Source: JAYRWD01 sp041918255 (lineage in GTDB: Bacteria; Patescibacteriota; Dojkabacteria; B142; WJKM01). From it: DNA of 16,913 nucleotides. A program made the translations under genes and the position numbers. The DNA lies in the NCBI GenBank assembly GCA_041918255.1, contig JAYRWD010000052.1, positions 1 through 16,913 on the forward strand, given 5' to 3'. The notes under the pieces are model-generated. The model made no database searches and was not told the DNA's origin. It saw only the letters and a list, made by a program, of their open reading frames with translations. This document shows positions 7,443-14,742 of this stretch, in pieces (position 1 is the stretch's first letter; each line of letters begins with the position of its first letter).

Positions 7443-7784
7443 TCTCGAATAGGTGAGTTGATGGGCTTGATATGAAATTCGGTGAAATTAAGTAATTGAA
7501 TTTTAGGTTTTGGTGTCGCCCTTCGACAAATTCACCCTTTGAAGGGTTCATCCTTCGACAGGCTCATCCTCCGACAGGCTCAGGATGACACTGATGTGTT
7601 TTTACTTCGACAAGCTTATCCTTTGACAAACTTCTGCCAGAAGCAGACGGGCAGGATGACAGGGCAGTCTTTGTTCAGTTCAGATTTAATTCAGGGTGAC
7701 ATAGTAAATATAGTTTTTCCTCAAGTCTATTCTTTTCACTTACAAATTTGTATAGAATGATATTGCAAATATTTATTCGAGCCT
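7443..7784. other. Intergenic region carrying a repeat cluster
   Basis: No gene is supported. An open frame crossing 7539-7760 is made of the repeats themselves (its translation alternates DRLILRQAQDD-like units). The first 75 bp are unremarkable; 7519-7700 is the repeat cluster; the last 80 bp are AT-rich and probably hold the promoter of the MgtC-like gene, though no clear -35/-10 pair could be chosen. Confidence 0.7.
7519..7700. repeat. Cluster of REP-like hairpin units (TTCGACAGGCTC family)
   Basis: At least five units built on YTCGACARGCTC or YTTGACAAACT: near 7522, 7553, 7571, 7605 and 7622, with a GACA-type end seen again at 7697. The clearest is TCATCCT (7564-7570), loop CCGACAGGCTC (7571-7581), AGGATGA (7582-7588). 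Others are CCCTTC/GAAGGG (7519-7524 with 7541-7546) and CTGCC/GGCAG (7634-7638 with 7650-7654, 11-nt loop). The same 11-nt loop with a different but complementary stem occurs after rnpM (14487-14507), so the unit is a dispersed family conserving the fold. Confidence 0.75.
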
Positions 7785-9134
7785 ATGTATCCTTTATCTA
7801 TTCCAATTAAATTGCTTCTCAGTTTTCTGATAGGCGCTGCTATTGGCGTAGAACGCGAGTCTAGTAACACGCCGAAGACATCAGATGAAAAAATTGATGT
7901 AAATTCAATAGGGCTACGAACATTCTCTTTAATAGTCCCACTTGGGACGATATCAGCGTTATTCTTTCAAGATTATCTGCCAATTTCGCTTTTCATCAGC
8001 ATAAGCTTTGGGTTGATTTTACTTGCGTATTATCTAGTAAATAGCTTTACTAGGAAGGATATCGGCATAACCACTGAAGTGGCGATTTTACATTCGTATG
8101 TGCTGGGTATATGTATTGGATTGGAATTCTTGCCGATTCAGTTGATAGTAGCGATTGCTGTAATTATGATCATGGTTTTGTCACGAAAACATGAGATAAA
8201 CAGGGTCATCGCAAGCATTCGCCGCAACGAGATCCATGCGTTTGTCAGTTTCGCTATAGTTGCGTTAGTGATTTTGCCGTTTTTGCCTAATTACAATTTA
8301 TCTATAGGAGATATCCCTGGCGTAGTTTCGATTCTTGCTAGTTTTGGTCTGGATCATAGTCAGATGCTCAATATCGGACTTATAAATCCATTTCGTCTCT
8401 GGTTTCTTGTCGCGCTTGTCTCAGGTATCGATATTTTAGGGTATATCCTGGAAAGATTTGTTCGGGTAAAGGAGGGGAAATTGCTGACAAGTTTGATAGG
8501 GGGATTTGTGTCTTCTACCGCAACCACGCAATCTTTAGCCCAAGAAAGTAAAAGGAGTAATAAATTCAACGGTTTAGTAGCGGCAGCGATATTTGCGAAT
8601 GTTGCGAGTTTCGTACAATTAATCTTTCTTACGGCTCCAGTGAACGCTGTATTTTTTGCGAAATTGTTTCCGATTTTGTGCATTTTGGTAGTTAGTGGCT
8701 CCATTGTAGGCATCTATGTCCACAAAAGAAGTAAAAGGTATCCATCATTAGACACAGAAGAGCTTTTACGAGACGAGTCAAAACAAATCTTCTCGCTAGG
8801 TCCGGCACTTAAATTTGCTATCATTTTTACATTAGTAAAAGTAATAAGTCAGGTTTCTTTGCTGTATTTTGGTTCGAAAGGTGTATTATTGACTTCTATT
8901 CTTGCCTCCTTTACTGGCATAGATGCCGTAGTGATAAACTTAGCGGAATTGGCTGGCTCGACTTTGACAATGCAGGCTGCAGTCTTTATTGTCATTATCG
9001 TAAATACTATGAATCTTGTTAGCAAAAGTATATATAGCGCGTTTCAAGGAAAATGGGAATTTACACTTCGTTTCGCAACCTCAATGGCCTTCATCGTACT
9101 GAGTAGTTTAATTGGATATTTGTTTTTTTTCTAA
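7785..9134 (+). CDS. MgtC/SapB-family membrane protein with DUF4010 domain
   Basis: Polytopic inner-membrane protein of 449 aa. The N-terminus matches the MgtC/SapB module (LLLSFLIGAAIGVERE, then GLRTFSLIVPLGTISALFF), and the second half matches DUF4010 (GKLLTSLIGGFVSSTATTQSLAQESKR, ASFTGIDAVVINLAEL). About eleven hydrophobic segments are visible, with a charged cytoplasmic loop around HKRSKRYPSLDTEELLRDESK. MgtC proteins are tied to growth at low magnesium, but the role of MgtC-DUF4010 fusions is not established. The stop codon overlaps the start of the Nudix gene by one base (TAATG), which couples their translation. No Shine-Dalgarno precedes the ATG. Confidence 0.85.
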   Translation: MYPLSIPIKLLLSFLIGAAIGVERESSNTPKTSDEKIDVNSIGLRTFSLIVPLGTISALFFQDYLPISLFISISFGLILLAYYLVNSFTRKDIGITTEVAILHSYVLGICIGLEFLPIQLIVAIAVIMIMVLSRKHEINRVIASIRRNEIHAFVSFAIVALVILPFLPNYNLSIGDIPGVVSILASFGLDHSQMLNIGLINPFRLWFLVALVSGIDILGYILERFVRVKEGKLLTSLIGGFVSSTATTQSLAQESKRSNKFNGLVAAAIFANVASFVQLIFLTAPVNAVFFAKLFPILCILVVSGSIVGIYVHKRSKRYPSLDTEELLRDESKQIFSLGPALKFAIIFTLVKVISQVSLLYFGSKGVLLTSILASFTGIDAVVINLAELAGSTLTMQAAVFIVIIVNTMNLVSKSIYSAFQGKWEFTLRFATSMAFIVLSSLIGYLFFF

Positions 9135-9673
9135 TGAAGATAATAGAAACCTATCTAAAATATAGCGGGCGAATTATGGGCATAGAGGCTTCTAAGATTG
9201 ATTTTGGCAAAGGCAAAATAGTCGAATTCGAACGTAGTATTAGTACCCAGGGTATAGACAAGGGCGTGATGGTGATTCCATGGGATGTAGAAAAAGGGTC
9301 GATTTTTATGGTGTCACAATTTCAATACGGGCAAGAGCTTGAATTGCTAACGTTACCCCGGGGCGGATTGGCAAATTCACAAGAAAATCCAGAGTATAGA
9401 GCTCAGCTAGAGCTTCGTGAGGAAATAGGAAAGGGTGCCGAGCATTTGGAATTTCTTGCTGAATTATTGATTAATCCGGGTTATGCGCGGGGTTCGACCT
9501 ATGTTTATTTGGCAACTGGTTTGAAAGACGCCCCTCTTGAAGGGGATGAAGAGGAGGATGTAAAAGTACTATGCTTTGAGTTTAAAAAAGTTCTAGAGAT
9601 GATAAAATCTGGCGAAATTCGAGATAGCCGGACTGTGGCAGCGTTGTTATTTTTTGATAAATTTGAACGTTAA
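9134..9673 (+). CDS. Nudix hydrolase, ADP-ribose pyrophosphatase-like
   Basis: A 179-aa Nudix-fold enzyme that should cleave a nucleoside diphosphate linked to another group; ADP-ribose or a nucleotide sugar are the usual substrates of this shape. The Nudix box is G78-x5-E84-x7-L92-E93-L94-x-E96-E97-x-G99: complete except that the Arg of REUxEExGU is Leu. The catalytic Glu pair is kept. Before it lies LPRGG, after it the INPGYARGSTYVYLATGL strand typical of ADPRase-type members. The ATG shares a base with the stop of the MgtC-like gene, so it probably depends on translation of that gene. An 85-bp gap follows. Confidence 0.85.
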   Translation: MKIIETYLKYSGRIMGIEASKIDFGKGKIVEFERSISTQGIDKGVMVIPWDVEKGSIFMVSQFQYGQELELLTLPRGGLANSQENPEYRAQLELREEIGKGAEHLEFLAELLINPGYARGSTYVYLATGLKDAPLEGDEEEDVKVLCFEFKKVLEMIKSGEIRDSRTVAALLFFDKFER

Positions 9674-9758
9674 ATGAAAATTATAATTGATCGGAATTGA
9701 AAATCTGATGATAGAGAAAGATGAAGTAAGTGGTAAACAATAATTAAAAACAGACCAG

Positions 9759-10781
9759 ATGGATATCATAGAGCTTGACAAAACAGGTGGTTTACTGGAA
9801 CGGACAGGCTTAACCGTGGCAAATTTTCCAGAATTTCTAAAGATTTTGAATACTAAATATCCGGAAATCGGAGATATTAGAATCTGTCGTCCTTTGAGAA
9901 TCGGTTACGAGGACGCAAATTTTTTTCTTGAGTGTGACAGGGGAGAGTTTGCTTTGAAAATATTCGCGTTTGATATGTCAATAAATAGCGCGAGAAGCCA
10001 CGCGAGAGTTCTAGAATTGGCAAATAAAGTTCATTTACCCACAGTTGAAATTGTTCCTAATAAAGAGGGAGGGTATTTCACAATCATTCTTGATCAGTTT
10101 TGCTTTATCACCAGATGGGTGAATGGAACTTATTTTGCTGACTTGAATCCAGATTTAGATGATATGATTGCGATTGCCAAAGAACTAATTAAACTTAACA
10201 AAATTGACGAGCCTTTAGCAGTATCATATGACTCGTGGGGTAATGCTGGATTTCTCTGGGAGTACAAAAGGAACTATGAAAAACTTCCAACAAATGTTTT
10301 GAAATTGGTTCGACCAGTTATCAACAAGCTCCGCTTCTTGGATATTACTGGGTTTAGAGATGGTTTGATACACGGCGATATCCAGCGCAAGCATGTGATG
10401 AGGCGGGAAGAAGGTGGTTACTGTATCCTAGATTTTGGCGTGGCTAGGAAAGACCTACTGGTTTACGAGCTGTCTATGTTTCTTGCTTGGTTTTGCTTGA
10501 ATGAAGGCAATTGGCAAGATCGCGAATCAATAATCCATAAAATTCTTGAAACCTACGAAGTTGAAATACCACTTAGCGTAGCTGAAAGGAAGTCAATCCC
10601 TCTTTTGATTGCCGGAGCTTACGCAGCTTATTACCTCCGAACAGAGGTTTTGATTGCGAATGGGGATGATAGCCATGAGACAAAAGAATGGAATTGCAAA
10701 GCGTTGATTATGCTAGAAAAAGCTCAATATATTTTCTCCGACGAAGTCTGTAACGAAAGTACCAATTTATTTCGATCATAA
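9759..10781 (+). CDS. APH/choline-kinase-fold phosphotransferase
   Basis: A 340-aa protein with the aminoglycoside-phosphotransferase/homoserine-kinase-II fold. Lys67 in EFALKIF fits the ATP-binding lysine, LIHGDIQRKHV (His205, Asp207) is the catalytic Brenner-type loop, and CILDFGVAR (Asp225) is the metal-binding motif, followed by the LVYELSMFLAW helix. The catalytic-loop Asn of HGDxxxxN is His212 here, which may weaken metal binding. The substrate is unknown: sugar, amino acid, choline or a small metabolite are all possible. The TATAAT at 9682-9687 may belong to its promoter. A small cupin gene starts 21 nt after its stop, suggesting a two-gene unit. Confidence 0.85.
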   Translation: MDIIELDKTGGLLERTGLTVANFPEFLKILNTKYPEIGDIRICRPLRIGYEDANFFLECDRGEFALKIFAFDMSINSARSHARVLELANKVHLPTVEIVPNKEGGYFTIILDQFCFITRWVNGTYFADLNPDLDDMIAIAKELIKLNKIDEPLAVSYDSWGNAGFLWEYKRNYEKLPTNVLKLVRPVINKLRFLDITGFRDGLIHGDIQRKHVMRREEGGYCILDFGVARKDLLVYELSMFLAWFCLNEGNWQDRESIIHKILETYEVEIPLSVAERKSIPLLIAGAYAAYYLRTEVLIANGDDSHETKEWNCKALIMLEKAQYIFSDEVCNESTNLFRS

Positions 10782-10802
10782 ATATAATTAAATTTTTGCA
10801 TT

Positions 10803-11099
10803 ATGGAGTTTGATTCAATTTATCGGACCAGAAAGAAAATCGTCGACAATAAATACTTTTCATGCTACGTTTATTACATGCGACCCAGATGCATAGAAGA
10901 AAAACACTACCATGATGCAATCGAATTAGAGATTGTTCTCAGTGGTAATTGTAAAACACATAAACGTGGTAGGTTATATATTTATCGTAGAAAACAAATT
11001 CACGAGGTTATCAATGACTCGGATGAGGAACTAGTATTTGTTTGTCTAACCATTCCTCCAGAATCAGATGAGAATACTCACTATGAAAGTAATACATAA
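10803..11099 (+). CDS. Small cupin-domain protein (98 aa)
   Basis: A single cupin barrel. Motif 1 is intact, EKHYHDAIELEIVLSG (HxHx3Ex6G, giving two His and one Glu as metal ligands), and motif 2 keeps the third His and the Asn in RRKQIHEVIN but has lost the usual Pro and Gly. FVCLTIPPESDEN closes the barrel. Such stand-alone cupins are sugar-phosphate isomerases, dioxygenases or ligand sensors; the fold alone does not decide. It follows the APH-fold kinase by 21 nt and faces the convergent permease gene. Confidence 0.8.
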   Translation: MEFDSIYRTRKKIVDNKYFSCYVYYMRPRCIEEKHYHDAIELEIVLSGNCKTHKRGRLYIYRRKQIHEVINDSDEELVFVCLTIPPESDENTHYESNT

Positions 11100-11139
11100 G
11101 ATACGCTCACAGTATTTGGTTATTAAAGGAAATTGGGAG

Positions 11140-11976
11140 TTAGATTGCCATTATTAGTATCCCGACTATCAGGGTAAATGCTCCAATTAGTTTCCCTACA
11201 ATATTGTCTTTTTCGTTTAAAATCCAAATACCATAAATTATTGAAAAAACAACTGTCGATTGATACACTCCGATAACCTTGCTTGTGTCGCTTTGGTCTA
11301 AGGCTTTGAAAAAGAGGTAAGCAGTTATTATATTAAATATCGCTGCTAGGAATATTTCGGACTTTTTCTCCCTTAGCGATTTTTTTATTCTAGCTATGGG
11401 ATTTTTCATAAAGACAGGCAACATAACCATAGGGACTATACCTTGAAAGATGGGAACTAAATTGTTTTCGGATACGTTTATTGCACTCTTCATAAGAACG
11501 TTAAGTAATGTAACAACCAGAGAGAAAATAAATGCTACCTTCATGCCTTTATCGGCGCGTATTTTTTTGGGTGAAGTCACTATAAAAATTCCAAGAAAAA
11601 TTATAGCTATACCAAAATATTCGGTTATATTCAATCTTTCATTAAGTAATAACCATGCGAGCAAAGGGGTCCATACGATCCGTAGTCGGACGATAATAGA
11701 TGAAACAGAAAGGTCGGAGTAAGCATGCATCTTCATCAAAAGATATATCGAAAAAAACTCGATGACCCCTACTGACATTAAGATGGGAATATTAGTAAGA
11801 TTTATACTGGGTATTTGACCTACAAAAATAAGCGCTAGAAAAAAAGCAGTTCTCAAACACTCGAACCACCATGCGTATGCGGTATAATCGCCATTATTTT
11901 TTAACGCCGTCCTATTTACAATGTTGAATCCATTGGAAGTAAGTCCAGCGAGAGATGCGAGAATTAGCCAATTCAT
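11140..11976 (-). CDS. EamA/DMT-family permease
   Basis: A 278-aa membrane protein with about ten hydrophobic segments arranged as two EamA repeats. Each half ends with the typical pattern in which LLxxERLxxxEYxGIxxIxxGI (TPLLAWLLLNERLNITEYFGIAIIFLGIFIVT) recurs as SIIYGIWILNEKDNIVGKLIGAFTLIVGILIMAI. Drug/metabolite transporters export or import small metabolites; the substrate is not predictable. The gene lies 57 nt downstream of the RibD-C-like reductase on the same strand, so the two may be co-transcribed. No intrinsic terminator is obvious in the 40 bp separating it from the convergent cupin gene. Confidence 0.88.
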   Translation of the reverse strand: MNWLILASLAGLTSNGFNIVNRTALKNNGDYTAYAWWFECLRTAFFLALIFVGQIPSINLTNIPILMSVGVIEFFSIYLLMKMHAYSDLSVSSIIVRLRIVWTPLLAWLLLNERLNITEYFGIAIIFLGIFIVTSPKKIRADKGMKVAFIFSLVVTLLNVLMKSAINVSENNLVPIFQGIVPMVMLPVFMKNPIARIKKSLREKKSEIFLAAIFNIITAYLFFKALDQSDTSKVIGVYQSTVVFSIIYGIWILNEKDNIVGKLIGAFTLIVGILIMAI

Positions 11977-12033
11977 ATGTAGATAATAACAAATAAGGCA
12001 TCAAACATTTATTAGCTTCGCATATCGCGAGGG

Positions 12034-12543
12034 TTATTTAGCTACTTTGTAGTGCAATTGGATACCGTATTTACCTATTCGCGTAACATTGAGAAGTTGT
12101 AAGTTTAGATCGATCTTACCACTAGCAGATAATTTGTATCCTTTTCCAAATAACCATGGTTCGATATCTAGAATAATTTCATCCAGTAAACCAGATTCGA
12201 GGGCGCTTGTGTTCGTTTTCTCTCCTCCTCCGATTAGAATTTTCTGATAACCTTTTTGAGTTAGGAATTTGATTCCTTCTTCGATGGAATTCACGAAATG
12301 AATCGCGGTATCTTTTGTCTGTCGAGGTTTGCGGGATAATACTACCAAATCCTTATATTTGAGGCTTTCGAGCGTGTTATCTCCTTTCATCAAGTCGTAG
12401 GTTTTTCTACCAATAATAATATTCCCAGCCTCAGCGACATGTGAAGAGTAACTGTCCCACTCTTCTTCTGACCATGGTGTATCGTCGTTTGTTTTGGCAA
12501 TATATCCATCTACGGAGATCGCCATATATAGGATTACTTTCAT
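12034..12543 (-). CDS. RibD C-terminal/DHFR-like reductase
   Basis: A 169-aa single-domain protein of the family shared by dihydrofolate reductase and the RibD reductase domain: MKVILYMAISVDGYIAKTNDD at the N-terminus, NIIIGRKTYDLM, DLVVLSRKPRQT, YQKILIGGGEKTNTSALESGLLDEIILDIEPWLFGKGYKL. It should bind NADPH. The substrate is uncertain, because many members of this group (YyaP/YwjB type) are not true DHFRs. No other riboflavin or folate genes lie nearby. An extended -10 promoter is at 12580-12588, giving a short leader. Confidence 0.87.
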   Translation of the reverse strand: MKVILYMAISVDGYIAKTNDDTPWSEEEWDSYSSHVAEAGNIIIGRKTYDLMKGDNTLESLKYKDLVVLSRKPRQTKDTAIHFVNSIEEGIKFLTQKGYQKILIGGGEKTNTSALESGLLDEIILDIEPWLFGKGYKLSASGKIDLNLQLLNVTRIGKYGIQLHYKVAK

Positions 12544-12579
12544 CTCGAAAATTTTTAAGGTTAAGTTTCTCCTTGCGCT

Positions 12580-12588
12580 AATATAGCA
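12580..12588 (-). promoter_or_regulatory. Extended -10 promoter of the RibD-C-like gene
   Basis: On the minus strand the sequence reads TGCTATATT, an extended -10 (TGnTATATT). About 16 bp upstream TTGTAT is a weak -35. The leader would be about 30 nt and contains AAGGAG too far from the ATG to act as an ordinary Shine-Dalgarno. Confidence 0.4.
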
Positions 12589-12690
12589 TGTTTAGAAATT
12601 AATACAATCATCAGTATTGATTTTAGTCGACCCGTATATTTCTTTTGTGAAGCTGTAAAATTGCTATTTGTTTGAAGTCAATATTGTTGT

Positions 12691-12696
12691 TATAAT
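12691..12696 (+). promoter_or_regulatory. -10 box of the nusA-rnpM promoter
   Basis: A perfect TATAAT with a weak TTGTTT 17 bp upstream (12668-12673). Transcription would start near 12703, giving a leader of about 75 nt that contains the hairpin at 12717-12744. Confidence 0.5.
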
Positions 12697-12716
12697 TAAA
12701 AAGAATTTGATACTTG

Positions 12717-12744
12717 ACGTGGGCGATAGGCTCACGTTTTGTTT
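12717..12744 (+). terminator. Leader hairpin with T-rich tail before nusA (candidate attenuator)
   Basis: ACGTGGGC (12717-12724) pairs over 8 bp, with one G-T, with GCTCACGT (12730-12737) around the loop GATAG, followed by TTTGTTT. It lies between the predicted nusA promoter and the nusA ATG 32 nt downstream. A terminator-like hairpin there would lower expression unless antiterminated. Since NusA itself modulates termination, autoregulation is a reasonable inference. Confidence 0.5.
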
Positions 12745-12776
12745 AAATCCAAATTAAAATTTTAAATATAAACCAA

Positions 12777-14048
12777 ATGGGACTACAAACAGATTTTATG
12801 ATAGCAGTCCAACAAATTGCCGCGGAGCGAGGAATTGATATGGATGAGGTTATGCTTGCGATCAAAGAGGCAATCAAAACGATATTCAAGAAAGACGAAA
12901 GCGTTGAAGAGGAAGGACAAAATCTAGAAGTTGAGATAGATCAGGTTTCGGGAGAAGTTACAGTATACGCGGATAAGAAAGTAGTAGATGAAGCTACAGA
13001 TCCTCTAACGCAGATATCGATCAAAGAGGCAAAGAAGCTCGAATCAAAACTTAGAGTTGGAGATCATATCGAGGTAGATATTACGCCACAAGGAGATTTT
13101 GGGAGGGTCGCGGCTCAGGCGGCCAAACAGGTTATCCTGCAAAAACTTCGTGAATCAGAGAAAGAATCACAGATCAAAAAGTTTGTGGATCGTGTGGGTG
13201 AGATAGAAACAGGAGTGGTACAAAGAGTAGAGGGGGATACAATTTACTGGGAACTTGGAAAAGCAGTCGCTAATATGCCTGCCACTGAGCGGATTCAAAA
13301 TGAATTTTATAAGAGCGGAACACGGCATAAACTGTTATTGAAAGAAATCCGACAAACTCCTCATGGTAGGAATATTATAGTATCAAGGTCGGACCCAGCT
13401 TTTTTAAGTTGTTTATTTGAACTTGAGGTACCGGAATTGATATCGGGCGCGGTGGAAATCAAGGCCATCGCGAGAGAAGCTGGAGAACGTTCAAAGGTAG
13501 CGGTCACCTCTACCTCAGATGGAATAGACCCCATAGGCGCTTGTGTAGGACAACGTGGCTCTAGAATTATTGCCATTATGAACGAACTCAAAATCGGGAA
13601 TACCGAAGAAAAGATCGATATAATCTTATGGGATCCTGATGAGAGTCGGTTTGTAGTAAACGCATTGAGTCCAGCGCAGGTGATAAGGACTGAAGTGACA
13701 GATCCTGCAAATCGAACTATACGGGTGACTGTCCCAGACGATCAGTTATCTCTAGCTATAGGGAGAGAGGGACAGAATGTCCGACTAGCAGCTAAGTTGA
13801 CGGGTTGGAATATCGATATTCAGGGCGAAACGGTCAAAGTGGAAAATCCACACGCTACAGGAGTAGTATCCGACTCTGCTATAGGGAACGAATTCCCTGA
13901 TAATCTCTCGGGTAGGACACAAAAAGCACTAGAAAAAGCAGGTTTGCTCGATAAAGAGAAGCTAATGGAAGTAATGAATTCGGGTGAGAAAATTGTAGGA
14001 ATTGGTAAGAAAGGTATGGAAGAAATCAAAGTAGCTTTGAAACTTTAG
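12777..14048 (+). CDS. nusA: Transcription elongation/termination factor NusA
   Basis: Binds RNA polymerase and nascent RNA and controls pausing, termination and antitermination. The 423 aa show the N-terminal polymerase-binding domain (about 1-128; AVQQIAAERGIDMDEVMLAIKEAIK), an S1 domain (about 135-200; GEIETGVVQRVEGDTIYWEL), KH1 with DPIGACVGQRGSRI and KH2 with LSLAIGREGQNVRLAAKLTGW. A linker leads to a helix-hairpin-helix tail (about 370-423; LSGRTQKALEKAGL...VGIGKKGMEEIKVAL) that resembles the RNA polymerase alpha C-terminal domain. The ATG has no Shine-Dalgarno. rimP is not upstream; rnpM follows after 29 nt. Confidence 0.96.
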   Translation: MGLQTDFMIAVQQIAAERGIDMDEVMLAIKEAIKTIFKKDESVEEEGQNLEVEIDQVSGEVTVYADKKVVDEATDPLTQISIKEAKKLESKLRVGDHIEVDITPQGDFGRVAAQAAKQVILQKLRESEKESQIKKFVDRVGEIETGVVQRVEGDTIYWELGKAVANMPATERIQNEFYKSGTRHKLLLKEIRQTPHGRNIIVSRSDPAFLSCLFELEVPELISGAVEIKAIAREAGERSKVAVTSTSDGIDPIGACVGQRGSRIIAIMNELKIGNTEEKIDIILWDPDESRFVVNALSPAQVIRTEVTDPANRTIRVTVPDDQLSLAIGREGQNVRLAAKLTGWNIDIQGETVKVENPHATGVVSDSAIGNEFPDNLSGRTQKALEKAGLLDKEKLMEVMNSGEKIVGIGKKGMEEIKVALKL

Positions 14049-14077
14049 CAAATTGTTTTTGGTTATTATCGTGTACC

Positions 14078-14449
14078 ATGGAGTCTAAACAGGTTCATAG
14101 ACATATTCCGGTGAGGACGTGTATTGCTACAGGCGAAAAAAGGCCCAAGAATGAACTTGTGCGCATCGTGCGAAATCCTCAGAATCAATCCCTTGAAATT
14201 GATTTAAAGAATAAAATTCGAGCCCGAGGTGCAAACTTACTACCTACGCTCGAGGCATTTGATTTGATGCGAAAAAAAAGAGCATTGATGAGAGCCTTGA
14301 AATTAGAGAAAGATCTGACCAACGAAGAATATGAGGATTTAAGAAATAAATTTCTTTCTTCGCTTGAAGAAAAGGCATTTAGGCCGGATAATAAGCCTGT
14401 GACAATTAGGGTGAAAAAAACAGAAGGGTCGGGGATAAAGGCTATTTGA
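14078..14449 (+). CDS. rnpM: YlxR/RnpM family RNA-binding protein (RNase P modulator)
   Basis: A 123-aa protein of the DUF448 family. Residues about 12-75 hold the signature: VRTCIATGEKRPKNELVRIVRNP, then a basic RARGANLLPTLEAF loop and RKKRALMRALKLE. In Bacillus the family member binds RNase P RNA and modulates its activity. The C-terminal 45 residues (ELRNKFLSSLEEKAF..KKTEGSG) are an unassigned charged tail. As in most bacteria it follows nusA, but infB, which usually comes next, is absent here and the transcript ends in a strong terminator. It closes with TGA. Confidence 0.9.
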   Translation: MESKQVHRHIPVRTCIATGEKRPKNELVRIVRNPQNQSLEIDLKNKIRARGANLLPTLEAFDLMRKKRALMRALKLEKDLTNEEYEDLRNKFLSSLEEKAFRPDNKPVTIRVKKTEGSGIKAI

Positions 14450-14471
14450 AAAGATATTCGTGAATTCGGTC

Positions 14472-14519
14472 AAAAGGTTTGTCTTTATGGTTCGACAGGC
14501 TCACCATGACAAACTTTTT
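14472..14519 (+). terminator. Intrinsic terminator of the nusA-rnpM operon, built from a REP-like hairpin
   Basis: AAAAGGTTTGTC (14472-14483) pairs over 12 bp with GACAAACTTTTT (14508-14519). Inside it, ATGGT (14487-14491) pairs with ACCAT (14502-14506) around the loop TCGACAGGCTC. The A-rich 5' arm and T-rich 3' arm make it able to work in both directions. The inner hairpin belongs to the family seen at 7519-7700. Confidence 0.75.
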
Positions 14520-14543
14520 GGAAACATTTATCATTTAGACTTG

Positions 14544-14549
14544 TATAAT
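14544..14549 (+). promoter_or_regulatory. -10 box of the tRNA-Glu promoter
   Basis: A perfect TATAAT lies 23 nt upstream of the mature tRNA 5' end, so the primary transcript would carry about 17 nt of leader for RNase P. No good -35 is seen at 16-18 bp. Confidence 0.45.
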
Positions 14550-14572
14550 AAGGTTGACGTTTAAAACCTAAT

Positions 14573-14644
14573 GGCCCCATCGTCTAACGGTTAGGACGGC
14601 AGATTCTCAATCTGTTAATCCGGGTTCGATTCCCGGTGGGGTCA
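14573..14644 (+). tRNA. tRNA-Glu (anticodon CUC)
   Basis: A full cloverleaf of 72 nt. The acceptor stem GGCCCCA pairs with TGGGGTC (one G-T at the second pair). The D-arm CGTCTAACGGTTAGGACG is the Glu-type arm, the anticodon stem GCAGA/TCTGT has the loop TTCTCAA with anticodon CTC, and the T-arm is CCGGG TTCGATT CCCGG. The discriminator base is A and CCA is not encoded. It reads GAG codons. Its 3' end from the T-loop on is duplicated twice downstream, marking it as the attachment site of an integrated element. Confidence 0.95.
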
Positions 14645-14645
14645 T
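14627..14645 (+). repeat. Attachment-site-like repeat, copy 1 (inside tRNA-Glu 3' end)
   Basis: The 19-nt core CGATTCCCGGTGGGGTCAT begins in the T-loop, contains the T-arm 3' strand and the 3' acceptor strand, and ends one base past the tRNA. It is identical over 19 nt to copy 3 and over 18 nt to copy 2. Confidence 0.85.
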
Positions 14646-14700
14646 GAGAAGCAAGGGCGTTGTTCAAATTACATTGTCATCAATTCAAGTATTAGATATA

Positions 14701-14742
14701 GGGTTCCCTGCCTGCGGAGGCAGGGATTCCCGGTGGGGTCAT
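14701..14742 (+). repeat. Attachment-site-like repeat, copy 2, split by an 18-nt palindrome
   Basis: GGGTTC (14701-14706) and GATTCCCGGTGGGGTCAT (14725-14742) together equal the 24-nt tRNA segment 14622-14645. Between them, precisely in the T-loop, sits CCTGCCTGCGGAGGCAGG (14707-14724), a perfect 7-bp palindrome around GCGG. The inserted unit resembles short palindromes common between genes in this window. Confidence 0.85.

Noticed and set aside
7539..7760. Open frame of 73 codons in the repeat cluster
   Set aside because: Its translation is the repeat unit read in frame; the nucleotide-level hairpins explain the sequence better.
14447..14449. Recoded TGA (Gly code of some CPR groups)
   Set aside because: Reading through TGA at 1552-1554 or 14447-14449 leads into repeat or terminator sequence, and no TGA falls inside a conserved protein block.
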